Shown piece after piece: positions 34,490 through 46,966 of a stretch of DNA of 64,000 bases. A program made the translations under genes and the position numbers. How positions within the stretch are numbered: the stretch's first letter is position 1; each line of letters begins with the position of its first letter. The notes under the pieces were generated by a model. That model saw nothing but the letters and a program-made list of their open reading frames with translations, was not told where the DNA came from and did no database searches. Source of the DNA: Prostheceraeus crozeri (taxonomy: Eukaryota; Platyhelminthes; Polycladida; Euryleptidae); NCBI GenBank assembly GCA_907163375.1, contig CAJQUW010008646.1, forward strand, positions 186,001 through 250,000, written 5' to 3'.

Positions 34490-34845
34490 GGTAACGCTTG
34501 CTACATTTAGGGCCTTACACCAAGAGCTGAAAGAGAGAAGAGACGCCGGAGAAATGTTTTTATACGAAATGGAAAGATTACGCAAATAAATGCTCGTCGT
34601 GATTGACTCGGTCATCGGTATCCCTCAATTTGCCTTACAAATGCACGTTCTGTTTCCAACAAGATGGACGAATTATCGCTATTTGTTTCTAGTCATGATT
34701 GTGACTTCATCTGTGTGGCCGAAGGCTGGCTAAACAGCACTATCCTCGACTACTCTGTTCACTTGCGTGGGTATTCTCTTTTTCGTGCCGATCGCCCTTC
34801 GCAGCGGAAAGGTGGTGGTGTTCTAGCGTGGATTAAAAAGTGAAT
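34490..34845 (+). mobile_element. CR1-like fragment: ORF1 end and endonuclease start
   Basis: LHQELKERRDAGE resembles the end of CR1-type ORF1. After a stop the next frame has SICLTNARSVSNKMDELSLF, CVAEGWLNSTI and RKGGGVLAWIKK, which is the beginning of an APE-type endonuclease. It stops there. Truncated at both ends. Confidence 0.7.
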
Positions 34846-34849
34846 TCTT

Positions 34850-37800
34850 CGTTGAGATCATTGCTGATAGATACATTGATGAAACTATGGAACTACTCCA
34901 CACAGCCACGTAGTGCAGACGTATCGTTGACTCTCTCGTGCAAATTGTGATTTTCTCCTAATTTATCACGCTTAACGAACACCTACACTGACGAATTTGA
35001 CATCATTCGATTCGACGTTGCCTGGTGTACAAGTTGCTCAGCTTTTTATTGTTTGATATTGTCTTGATTTTCCACTATTTTTGATTTTTTCCATTTTGAA
35101 TACACATAATTCTTCGACAACTTACTGATTCATGGCGTCCAGGAAGAACAGCGATTTGTCGATCAATATCTCATTGTGCCAGGTTTGCAACAATGGAGTA
35201 GATGGTGAGCTTTTGCGCTGTCACCTTTGCAAGAAGCCGGTACACATAAAGCGTGAATGTAGTGGTCTACCTTCAGCTGCTAGCAAAGTGATCTTGAACA
35301 ATGAAAGTGTGTCATTTGCTTGCGATTCGTGCAAGTCCATTGACATCCATGGTCTATTACAACGTTTCGTGAAAGTTGAATCCGAGCTGCAATGTATGCG
35401 TGAACAATTGAACACAAAGCTATGCATGGATTTTTCAACCATTATAGACAGAACCTTAAATGAATTTACTGAAAGACAGAACAAAAGGAACAATCTAATT
35501 GTCTTCGGCTTGGAAGAAAGCTTGTTTGATTCTGGCGACACTTGATTGAGCACGACAAGGAACAATTATGTGACATGCTTGAATCTGTTGATGCTCCCAA
35601 AGACAGTGTGGTGGTGTGCTCTCGTCTCGGCAAACGTGGTCGTAGATGTAGACCGTTGAAGGTTTGCTTTCGAAGTTATGAAGATAAAATGCGCTTCTTC
35701 AACCAAAGGTACAAGATGAAGGAATACAATGAAAGAAACAATTGTCGTGTGTCTATTCGCCACGACAAAACGAAAGCTCAGTTAGAGCACGATAAGCTTT
35801 TGTTAGAAGAATTTCAAGAACGGAAGAGGCTTGGTCACAATGTTGCAATTCGTCAAGGTAAAATTATAGAAAGAAATGACTGACAAGCACCAGTTCTCAA
35901 GACTTGCTTGCCATCTCCGTGTTTTTTCAATGCAAGATCACTCATGAATAAAATGGACGAACTGTCAATTTTCGTTAATACTCGTCCACCGGACATTCTG
36001 TGCGTTGTAGATACATGGTTGAGTTCTCAAGATTGTGACGACTCTATTTCTGTCAAAAGCTATAATATATTTCTTGCCGATAGAAATACTGGAGCCAATG
36101 GTGGAGGTATAGCTTGTTAGATTCACAATTCTTTTGTCTCTGAGCTGCTTTTTGCCAATCTAAATTTTCCTAAGTTGAAGTTGCAATCATCCGAATTTGG
36201 AAACAGTATTTTCACTGTGTATTAGTGATCTTATATTTTCCGCATGGAGGTCGCCTGAACGCAAATGTTTCTAGTGTGTTGAGTATTTAGGGCCTACATC
36301 GTTGCAATAGTTGACGATCTGCTGGTGAAGTATCCTGATTATTCAGTGTACATGACTGGGGACTTCAATCTTTTCAACATTTGGTATTAGCAATTTAATT
36401 CAAGAGCCTACAAGAAATGAAAGCATTTTGGATCTCGTACTTATTCCTGAAGATTACATCAGCTTGTATCATAAGCCCGAGATTCTGCCACCTATCTCGA
36501 CAAGTGACCACAACGTGCTTTTTCTCAGACCGCTTTCATCTTTCCCAAATGATGAAAATTACATCAAAGTGTTTGATTTTCGAGATTCTTTTGTGCAACG
36601 TGCATCACGTTTACTGGATGTTAACTGGGACAGTCTACTTGACAACCTGGACCTGAATGAGGCTTGTGAGATATTTTATGCATGTTTAAACAATTCCATT
36701 AATTCCTTGCCATTTGATTTGGTCAAAAGAAAATCCACGGAAAAGACATGGATCACCAATGTGATAAAGGCCAATATTAACAAGAGGTTTCAAGCTTACA
36801 GGGAAAAGAATTGGACATTGTTTGCCCACTACAAAGACAGGGTCCGACGAATGATCTGTGCTGCAAAAAGGGAATGGAGTAAGCAATACCTTTCTACAAA
36901 GTCTATTTGGGATATTAAGAAAATTCACAGTGGCTGTGCTACAGTCAATCCTAACTGGCTATCTCAATGTGATCCTGACATGACAATAGATGACATTTTG
37001 CAAATTACAAATGACAATTTTGTGCGGCGTTTGTGCGTGATTTGCCGGATAAAGTGCATCTACCATTCACGGCTCCTTTTCAGTTTGTTGAAAGTCATGT
37101 GGAATTACTGTTGACACGTGTCCGATCGAGTACAAGTTCTGGATCTGATGAAATCCCTTCGATGGCATGGTCTAAATTTGCTCATTTTATTTCTAAGCCT
37201 TTGACAATACTCTACAACAAATGTCTATGTTCTGCTGATCTTCCAAGTGTGTGGAAGAAGGCTAATGTGATATTGTTTCCGAAGTCAATTTTCCTCCAAA
37301 TTTAGATCGCATTCGTCCCATTTGTCTATTGTCTATACCAGAGCGTTTATTTGAAAAAGAGCTTCTTAAACATGTTGGTGGCAATACGAGTATATCAGAA
37401 CACATTGATGCGCAGCAGTTTGGTTACCGCAAGAAATCTTCGACAACATGTGCTTTATTAAAAGTTGAGGATTTTGTCACACGTACTCTTCAAATGCCTG
37501 ACGTAAATGCTTGTCACCTGCTGTCATTGGATTTAGAAAAGGGGTTTGACAAGATTTCTCATCGTTTGCTGATAGACAAAATGCTGCGAAATCGTCTTAA
37601 TCCGTTTCTCATATCCTTTATGACGAATTATATAACCTCAAGATACCAAAGGACAAGATGGAAGGACCTTCACAGTGAGTATCTGCCAGTCACGGGTGGA
37701 TTACCGCAAGGCTTGTCCATCGGCCCCTCCATGTTTGCATTCTTCGCAGCTGATTTGCTCATTCAAAATAGTCATGATGTTTTACTAACAAAGTATGCAG

Positions 37801-38608
37801 ACGATATAGTTGTCGTTGGAGCAATACGGAAAGGCTACTCACAGATCTCTGTGCTCAATGCGCTTACTGACATCGCCACTTGGATAACGGAGATTAAGAC
37901 GGAAAAGTGTTCTCAGATTTTCTTCCGACTCTCCAAGGCTCATACTTGTGAAGGTCTATGCATCCCCAATGATCCTATTCAAACAGAATTTAAGTTTCTT
38001 GACTATGCATGAAAGTTTCAAGTGGCATTTACATGTTCAGAACATTACAAAAAGCGCTTCATCTAGACTTTCCGTGTTAAGACAATTAAGGACTTTTATC
38101 AGTTGTGAGGACTTAGTCAGTATATATAATAATTGCATCAGGAGCATCCTCGAATATGCGGCACCTATGTTCTGCCATCTTCAAGTGAAGGATAATGTTC
38201 TGTTAGAAAAAGTTCAGTCCCGAGCCCACAAAATTATCTATGGTGCCTCAAATTGTGATTGTGAAAACTTTTTGCCACTAGATTATCGCAGAAACATTTT
38301 GGGAGTTCGACTGTTCCAGAGCTTGGTGAATGACGAATCGCATCCCCTGCATCACTTGTCTCCAGAAGTCAACCTCCATTCAAAGACATATCGCATGCCA
38401 AAAGTGATGGCTTCAATTCGTGATAAATCATTCATTTCCATGATGCGTCTGTCAAATAGCGGTTTTTTCTAACTTTTGAGTCTTTCGATTGTGTTTTTGT
38501 TAATGTCTTTTTCCAATCATAGAAATGTGTGTATCTTTTTACTTTTCGTGCCTCACGTTTTTCAGTAATGAGACTTTTGATAAATATACGATTATTATTA
38601 TTATTACT
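34850..38608 (+). mobile_element. CR1-like LINE A with PHD-finger ORF1
   Basis: ORF1 starts at 35132 with a PHD-type zinc finger (LCQVCNNGVDGELLRCHLCK, then H...C and ACDSC), followed after a frameshift near 35542 by an RNA-binding-like part to 35883. Endonuclease from 35908 (FNARSLMNKMDELSIF, DTWLSSQDCDD). Linker 36428-37000. RT 37033-38012 (GSDEIPSMAWSKF, LLSLDLEKGFDKISH, LPQGLSIGPSMFAFF, TKYADDIVVVG) and C-terminus to 38472 (RAHKIIYGASNCDCEN). Several shifts and stops break it, so it is inactive but near full length. The 3' end is an (ATT)n tail at 38588-38608. The 5' boundary is approximate. PHD fingers in ORF1 are known in CR1-group LINEs of invertebrates. Confidence 0.88.
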
Positions 38609-38610
38609 CA

Positions 38611-41097
38611 TGCTACGTGTTCATCGAGGATCATTCACGTGTTTTCTGTTGGTGGTTTATTTTCCTTATGGTCAGACTATGAATGTCTCTGCAAAAACAT
38701 CGTGTTTCAAATATCTTATTAATTTAATCGACGGACAATTAGATACATTTTTGAATTCATATTTATACGTTGTTGGGGATTTTCAACCGCATTGATCATT
38801 CGCCTCTGGAACTCAATTTCTCCTTCTAAAATGTCGTATTTGATCCTACACGTAAATATGCTATCCTTGACCTAATCCTTATTCCCGAGGAACTCGTGCC
38901 TCAATATCGACCAGCCGAAGTCTACGCTCCTATCGCAAAGAGTGATCATGCTATGTTGCATTTAAAGACCGTTGCAAATTATCCTGAGGATAATTCTTGC
39001 AAGAAAGTGTTGGATTTACGGGACTCGAATTTGGAACCTACACGTATATTGAGCCATCTACTTTCCCTGAATTTCGAGAATTTGTTTTCTAAATTGAGCC
39101 TGAATGACATGACTGCTAAGTTCTATGATATTTTCAATGACTGTATCTCGTCTCTGCCGTACGATTATATTCCACGAACGTCGAATGACAAACCTTGGAT
39201 CACTTCGAACATCAAGGTCCTAATTAACAAGCGCTACATAGCCTACCGATCTGGCAGATGGACTTTATATTATCACTACCGCGATAAGGTGAGGAGAGCC
39301 ATATTTGAAGCGAAACGCGCCTGGGCAAATCGCATTCAGAAGGAAGGAGTCTCGATCTGGCATATAAAAGACAAAGTTTTGGGTAACCCGCGAGATTATG
39401 AGTGGCTGCAGAAGTGTGCCCCAAATGATCAAGTACCTACTGTGTTAAACTTCCTCAGCGACAAATACACGTCTGTTATGAATAATGATCCTGCTGAGCT
39501 ACTCCCATGTCCATTTATCATTCCTTACAACTTCTTGGAATCAGAAGTTGAAAAACTTTTACTGGGAGTCAACCCAAGGAAGTCTCCTGGCTTAGACGGG
39601 GTACCTTCAATTTTGTGGGTGAAGCTGGCGTCTGGTCTTGCTAATCCCATTTGCCGGATATTTAATAGATGTCTTCAAACAGCAAACTTACCTTCCCTAT
39701 GGAAACAAGCGGATGTGGTTCCTGTACCGAAGACAAGGTCACCCAGTCTGTCAGATACTCGACCTATATCCCTACTGCCCATGCCTGCCAGACTGTTTGA
39801 GCGGTTTATTGTGAAATTAATTTCCAGCGAATTATCTAAACATGCAGATTCAACGCAGTATGCCTACAAGAGAAAGAGCTCAACGAACTGTGCCCTGATA
39901 CTGCTAACTGACTACATCGCTAAAGCTCTATCTTCAAAGCATATTTCTTCTTGTCAACTGTTGACACTTGATCTAGAGAAGGGATTTGATCGTCTGTCCC
40001 ATAAACTTCTGATTGAGAAAATGCTGAGAGACGATTTCGATCCCTACCTTGTGACCTTCGTCTTCAATTACCTAAATGGTCGATCACAGAGGGTCCGTTT
40101 GAAGTCCGATTTCAGTGAATACAAACATGCTACCAGTGGTGTCCCTCAGGGGTCATCGATTGGGCCCTCCTTGTTTTCATATTTCTTATCTGATCTGAAA
40201 ATAGCCTCCAATGTGTGCATGGTGAAGTATGCAGATGATATTTTTATATGTGGTTCATGGTGTTATATGACGATTCTGCAATTGTAACCGCCTATAATGA
40301 AATAATGACGTGGATGTTGAACAATGGGATGAGCATTCAAATAAGAAAATGTCGACAGATGACTATAATCCTTGTCGTATAATCACTATCCTATTTGGTC
40401 TGTCAATGATGTCCCATGTGTTGAGGAACTAAAAATTCAAGGAGTAACTTTTGATCAGTGCCTCACTTGGAAATCCCATTTTGAAATCGTTTGTAGAAGA
40501 GCCTCGTCCAAAATGTACGTTCTTCGAACACTGCAGCCCTATCACAACCCTAATGAGCTTTTCCTTATATATTCTGCGTGTATCAGAAGTGTGCTTGAAT
40601 ACAGCGGTCCACTATTTGTGAATTTGGGAAAGTATCAAAGTGACCTGGTGGAAAGCGCGCAAGATAGATGCCATCGCATCATATGTGGCTCGGCCTCCTC
40701 ATGCGGTTGTTCACTCTTCGTCCCGCTACATTACAGACGAACTATTCTTGGTTGGAACTTATTCCAGCAAATATTAACGGATGAAAGTCATCCGATCCAC
40801 GGCCCTTTGCTTCCCCGACTACCACATACTCAACACTTTCGTGTTCCATTGTCTTCAAATTGCCTTCTACAGCGTTCATTCGTTCCCACTATGTCGAAAT
40901 TAAGTAATTCGAATTTCAATGTATAGCGGTTCTCGTTCGACTTGCTTGCTTACTTCCTTATTTTTTTGAATTTGCGTTTCTATTCGTATTGACTTGTTAT
41001 GTATTATTTACCTTTGCACATCCCATGTTGTAACTTGATTATGCCCCACGATTCTCAATATTGGGGTCTGAGAAAATAAACGTTATTATTATTATTT
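38611..41097 (+). mobile_element. 5'-truncated CR1-like LINE B
   Basis: Begins inside the endonuclease right behind the (ATT)n tail of LINE A (VYFPYGQTMN, LYVVGDFQPH). A 463-codon frame (38896-40287) then runs from the endonuclease end (KSDHAMLHLK) through the linker to the RT: GLDGVPSILWVKL, DTRPISLLPMPAR, LLTLDLEKGFDRLSH, VPQGSSIGPSLFSYF, VKYADDIFICG. After one shift the C-terminus runs 40372-40926 (RCHRIICGSASSCGC). It ends with AATAAA and an (ATT)n tail at 41080-41097. Closely related to LINE A in domain order and tail. Confidence 0.9.
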
Positions 41098-41255
41098 GAT
41101 AGCAAAATTCGATCGAAAACCAACATTCTCTATGATACGATATCCTTTTTGAATATTCTGAAGATGCAGTTTGATGTAACACGACATCGACCTATTACAT
41201 ACAAAATATAAATTTCATACTATCTCTGCATGTGTGTACAGAGATCATTTAATAT

Positions 41256-42364
41256 GGTAGCGCTCGTGACAGAGATAAATAATTCACTATAGATTTTTTG
41301 AGGCTGGATGGATATTTTATCGAAACTACAGAAGCTGTTGTCTCAAAAACGAAATGATAGATAAATAATGAATAGTTGATGATTTCTTCATGCTTATAGA
41401 TTACTGAATACACCGATTGTGGGATTTCAATCAATCTTGACGGTAACGCTCGTGACATGCCGTAGTAACGCTCGCGACATTATCTAATAAAATTATGGAT
41501 AACATAAATTTTGCCATTGAATTTGTCATCACAGAAGATAATGATAATGAAGATTACAAGATTGAACGACTAGTTTAGAAGCAGCACACCAAACATTTTA
41601 TTTGTTCCGGAATCATAACACAGAAGTTAAGCATAATGTAAGATGAACGTCAACATCGGAGAGTACTATATCTTGAGTAGCTATAGCCATAGAATAATGA
41701 ACAAGCTTTTGTCACTTGAAGAAGAAACTCCCCTTACCTCAACGAGTCTTTCTCTGACTTAGGACAGGAAATGGAACTTTCTAGTCCTTATACATATACT
41801 TACCACCCCCCGCTTTTGTCCTTGTACTTGGGCCTACAAGACCAGGCCTCGCTTCGGCCTGAATTAATGTCTGTACATGAATTAATTCTGTCTGTTTTGT
41901 AGGTTAAACAAGTTAAATAAAGGATTGGGCGTATTAATGAATGCCAAATATAGTTAAGATTGGTATTGCTATCTTAATTTCAATAACAAATAAAACTAGA
42001 TAATTGCAATTAGGCCAACAATTAGACTATTGTACAGCAAATTGCAGTTGTTTGTAATAAATTACACTTTCTGAATAATTGGCACAATCTGATATAGGCC
42101 TGCTTGTAATATCAAATTAGAGATCTCGAGATCTCGGTATTTGATAAATACTGAGTTCATTAAGTGTATGTCATTCATGGTAACGCTCGCAACAGACATT
42201 AAATTGATTATCTACCAGGAAGTAGAATTGGAATAACTTAGCTGATTATCACACTGATTAGCATTTATGGAAAGTCTATAATCTTTGGTAGTATAAACTG
42301 GCTAATCATTCTTGTCTCCGAGGGAAAAAGCTTATTCTATATTTTCTGTAACGCTCGCGACATT
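41256..42364 (+). repeat. Five dispersed copies of a 16-bp motif GTAACGCTCGCGACAT
   Basis: Copies at 41256-41270, 41442-41458, 41465-41480, 42179-42194 and 42348-42364, all on the plus strand, with 0-3 mismatches. Two are adjacent. The motif is GC-rich and CpG-bearing in an AT-rich setting. It may be a sub-terminal repeat of an unrecognised transposon or a protein-binding site. Confidence 0.8.
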
Positions 42365-43679
42365 CTAATATAGAAATTTAATATTTTCTAGAGTCATAAT
42401 TAGCTTTGACAGAAAGTTGTCTTTCAGATATATCGACCAACGTGAAATCATCTAGCATCACAAACGATTTTTCAACTTAATATTGTCATTTTCATTTACA
42501 AAATGCATTGAAGCACACAGCTCATAAAATAGGGGCATAATTGAAACTTTCATAATAGATTTTAGACTACCCTTTGTCATCTATGCAGACACATTTCAGA
42601 TCTTTAGCTAGCATGCGTCTGAACTTTAGACTACATATTATATCATGGTCATTTGCACAATTTGTCAAAAACTGATTTAAAATTTCACTTCGGTGCAACC
42701 AACTCGTGGTTTGACCCGTAATGAACACAAGCGCAGCCTATCAAATAACAGCATAGATAGCACATTGGCAGAGCACGCAAGACAATGGGCCTGTCCTATA
42801 ACGTGTCATTTATTTGGCCGTCATTTGGCATAAAAGACAGTTTAATGAAGACACGCTAATGACAGTTAAAAAGACTTCGATTTTGGTGTACATGAAACCC
42901 TCCTTTTAGCTGACTTTTATTCTGCTGTCATCTAACTGTCATAAAGAAGTGGATGCGACTTCGAACTGGATGTGAATTTTGATAAAAATCAGACCCTCAC
43001 TTCTGCCAAACCTTGACAATGCGAGCCGGCTCGCGAAAGCTCGATCATGTACACATTTTTTAACATGAAAGTAATTTTAGCAGCAAACATACTTTTGGGG
43101 GACGAAACAAACTGAGGTGATCTTCGCAATGAAATTAAATAACTTCCTGTTAGCTGCCATCAACCAATTGTCAAAATCGCTAAACCTTTCTCAAAACCTA
43201 GTATTACCTTTAGACGTTTAGGTCTAGACAACCTGTCAGCTACCATATATTGTATGGCAGTTCTAGCCTATATAGCCTACTGCATATCTCATTTCGTTCA
43301 TTGTTAATTGGATCATTCAACCTTAATTGTTTCTTGTCCGCAAAATGTCTCTTCAAAATAAGCATCTAAAATTCCATGAGACATTAGAGCAAGCTTTTTC
43401 CGATGGTGACATCTGGGTATTTTGTGTTTTCAGTTGAATTTGCTGCTATAAAAACATTCAAAATCACTCACATCACTCCGTTCGATATCTTAATGCACGT
43501 TCAAATAAAGGAGTGAATTTCATTCAATTGCGAAAAAGCACTGAAAAATACTCTAAAACTGCAGATGCGAGTAAAAATGTATTTTTAATGTAAATGTTGA
43601 TATTATGTAAAAATTCTGTAAATATTATGTATAAATGTAAATGTTGATTGTATATGTTGTCATCACTACTTATTGCTCT
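42365..43679. other. No recognised feature
   Basis: Non-coding; nothing identified. Confidence 0.5.
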
Positions 43680-46600
43680 AACACTAGAACGGCCGAAGAT
43701 TTTTTATACCTAGAACGGCTAAATCCGTCAATTGACGATTTTCATTCATATACCACGTTTTACTATTTAACTGTTAAAATAATGCAAATAATAGCGCTAA
43801 ATCTTAAAAAAATCATGATTAAGCTATGTATTATCAGACAAAACAAAGCAAAACTCTATTAATTAAGGTCATAATTTCGAAAAAAATCGTCTTTTCAGTT
43901 TTTCATTTTTGTAGCTGGCCATGCCATTGTGATATTTTTCATTCATTGATGCATTTGTCAAAGCAACCATCGTGATTGAAATTCTGGCCTCTGAACACAC
44001 GTTGCGTAACGCGTGCGACGTTATCTTACAAGGCCGCTGCGCTGGTCTCCTTTATAGACATGAATAGAGCTCGCATTCAATCAGCGCGCGAGCGCACACA
44101 AAGGAGAACGCGGTGATGCTTCGAGAGATTGTATTGTTTTCGCACACCCAATCAAATATTGTCTAGATAAAAATAGAGGCGTAATTATTGCAAATCAGGC
44201 GAGGAGCAGTGTTCATCTGGCCTTGCCAGCGCGGTCGCCTTGTGATTCCATTTCACTCTCAAATTTGACACGATGGCAAGAAGACGCTATTCTGCTGAGC
44301 AGGAATTTTTGATCTCGCAGACGATGATTCTGGAGATGAATCTGGACGAGAATCAGCCTTAGAAGATGAACAAGATATTGAAGAATCAGTCGTCAGCTCC
44401 AGTGAGGATGAAGATTAGCCTGATCACGGGCAACCTGGAAAAGTTGAAGGGCGTGATAACACTAAATGGCGCGTTGTCAGAGATCAAAACGTAAGACGCC
44501 CAGGAAGGACAGCACAGCACAACGTGTTCAACGAACGAGTTGGAGTCACAAGAATGTGCCAAACCATTGTAAACCCGTTAGACGCCTTCAGACTTATTTT
44601 CGATAGATAGTGTGTTCTTCATATCGTCAATTGCACCCAACAATTTGCAAGAAGAATTGGCAATGAAAACTGGAAGTTTGACGAAGAAGACCTTGAAAAG
44701 TTTATCGCCTACTTTACCTACGCGGAATTAATAATCAAAAGAATTTTCCTTTCAATGATCTTTGGTCCAAGGCCGTAGGATGCCCTGCCTTCAACAAGAC
44801 GATGTCCCGAAGAGAGATCGTGCTCGTAAAATAAAGCGATATATACATTTTGACAATCGTGAAGACCGTCGAGGAAACCTTGATAACGACAAGTTTGCTT
44901 TCATCTCTCCAATTCTCAAAGAATTCGTCGAAAACAGGCAGAAGTGCTATCGTCCAGGTCCATGTTTGACTATTGATGAGCAGCTGTTCCCAACGAAGGC
45001 CCGGTGCAGGTTTACGCAATACATGCCGAATAAGCCGGACAAATTCGGCATCAAATTTTGGCTGTTAGCAAATGTTGATACAAAATATTGCTTCAACATC
45101 ATTTCTTGTATCGGTCGCGATGAAACTCGTGTGGAATCCCTCGGCACTCACGTGGTAATGCTGTTGACGGAGCCTTTACACAACAAAGGTTACAGCGTTA
45201 CGACGGACAATTTCTTCATTTCAAAACATCTTGCTGAATTGCTGCTACAAAAGCGAACCACGATTACTGGAACTATGCGCAACAAACGACGAGAGTTTCC
45301 ACCACTACAGCCTCTGGAACTACACAATTCCATTTTCTTTGAGTGCGACGCAATGCATCTGACAATGTATCAAGCAAAAAAATAAAACCGTCTACATTCT
45401 TTCGTCGCAACATCGCGGCTCAACCTGTCAACCTGTTGGTAAGAAAAAAACAGAGACGGTTTTGTTCTACAACAACACGAAGTTTGGGGTTGACATGCTC
45501 GATTCAATGTGCCGCCATTTCTCAACGAAGTCGGGATGCGGAAGATGGCCTCCAGCAGTTTTTTATAACATTCTTGACTTGGCTGCAGTGAACTCGTGGA
45601 TCATATACAAGAAACAAACTGGCTCTGGAATTTCTCGCCGCAAATTCCTCTTCGAATTGTCAAAACAGCTTCAACGAGACGATGACCAAGAAGCGCGCAA
45701 TGATGCCCTTCCAATGACCCTGGATCGTCGTGTGACCTGCGCCATCCATGACAAGTGCGAAATAAATCGCACCGTGAACCTCTGCAGAAAATGCAAAAAG
45801 CCAGTGTGTGGAAAGTGTCAGGCAATTGTTTGCATAAAATGTTTCTGAAATGAACTATTGCGGCGAATATTATTGTCCGATTATTTGAAGTATATGGACA
45901 TGTATTACTGTTACTACTACTTCTGATGTATGTATGCTGGAAATAAAGGTTGTGTTTCTATTCTCACATTGTAGTTGGAATTCTAGAGAAAATCTAGTTG
46001 GGAATTCTCAAAAGCCCACATGGTGTCCAGTGTTAAGCCTTTGGCGGCTCCGAAGAAGAGTAAAAGTAAAGAAAATCAGGAACCTTGCTTGTATCATTAT
46101 GCAATCATGTAAGCTTTATCAAATAAATTGTCAAAACAGACACATGAAAACATAAAAATTAGATGCCTGCTAAAAATGTTCACATATTGGCTTTTCAGTG
46201 TCAATCCAATCTTTTGTGCCATCAGCTCTTACATAACAAATGTAACAATATTTTCCGAAATAATCCCTTTGTTTATCAATAAGTTGCACATGCTCGTTTT
46301 TAAAAAAAACAATAGCAATAACATTTACAGTTGCGGTTTCGCTCATAAATAATAATTCTATATCAGGATAACAACCCAGTTTTACGCAAAATATAGTAAC
46401 GTTTGATCAAAGTTTCTGATCTATTTTTGTCATGGGTCATTGATCTTTATCACATTTACGCATTATTGTAAATCAATTATATTTTAAAACAAGCACGCTT
46501 GTAATCTATTTAATCTTTTCGATAATTTTAAACTGCGTACCTATGTTTCAATTGTAACTATTGTATTATTGGAAAAAAGAAATTTTTAGAAATGAAAAGA

Positions 46601-46966
46601 AAAATATTTCTTGCTATTTTACTCTTATTTTATTATTTGTTGCTTTAAAAACCATGTAGATAAGCTATTGAAAGCCTAGTGGAGCATGTTATAAAATACA
46701 TTTAGACTTGCATTCTGCATTCACAGATTCAAAATTTCTTCAATTCAACTCTCCGGTTCACAATTCTTTACATGTAAGCGTACATGTACATATAATGGCG
46801 TGAAAAGAGAAGCAAAAAGTAGCTAATGCATTCATGCTAGTGATCATGGCATGAACTGTGATGCATTATACCGTCATATCAGAATCACCTAGTGACAGCA
46901 ATGTACGCAACGCCATTTCTTGGCACATTGAATCTTGAGATTATGATAGCATGGCCGTTCAAGTAG
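43680..46966 (+). mobile_element. piggyBac transposon, approximate extent
   Basis: CACTAGAACGGCCGAAG near 43681, with a nearby echo CTAGAACGGC at about 43711, looks like a piggyBac-type end. A possible inverse (GGCCGTTCAAGTAG) lies near 46951. No intact TTAA was found at either side, so the limits are tentative. The transposase lies between. Confidence 0.4.
44273..45848 (+). pseudogene. piggyBac transposase, broken
   Basis: The start ATG at 44273 gives MARRRYSAEQ. After a shift an acidic stretch follows (DDSGDESG, EDEQDIEE), typical of piggyBac N-termini. The DDE domain spans 44762-45400: LTIDEQLFPTKARCRF (first Asp), MPNKPDKFGIKFW, and VTTDNFFISKHLAE (second Asp). After another shift: NKTVYILSS (where the third catalytic Asp usually precedes K..V..LS), FYNNTKFGVDMLD, and a C-terminal Cys-rich zinc-binding domain (CAIHDKCE, LCRKCKKPVCGKC, CIKCF). 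Family length is about 550-600 aa, and this covers nearly all of it. At least three shifts or stops and the altered third Asp position make it inactive. Confidence 0.92.

Noticed and set aside
44273-45848. Domesticated piggyBac-derived gene
   Set aside because: Several shifts, and Asn where the third catalytic Asp is usual; no long intact frame, so decay explains it better than host use.
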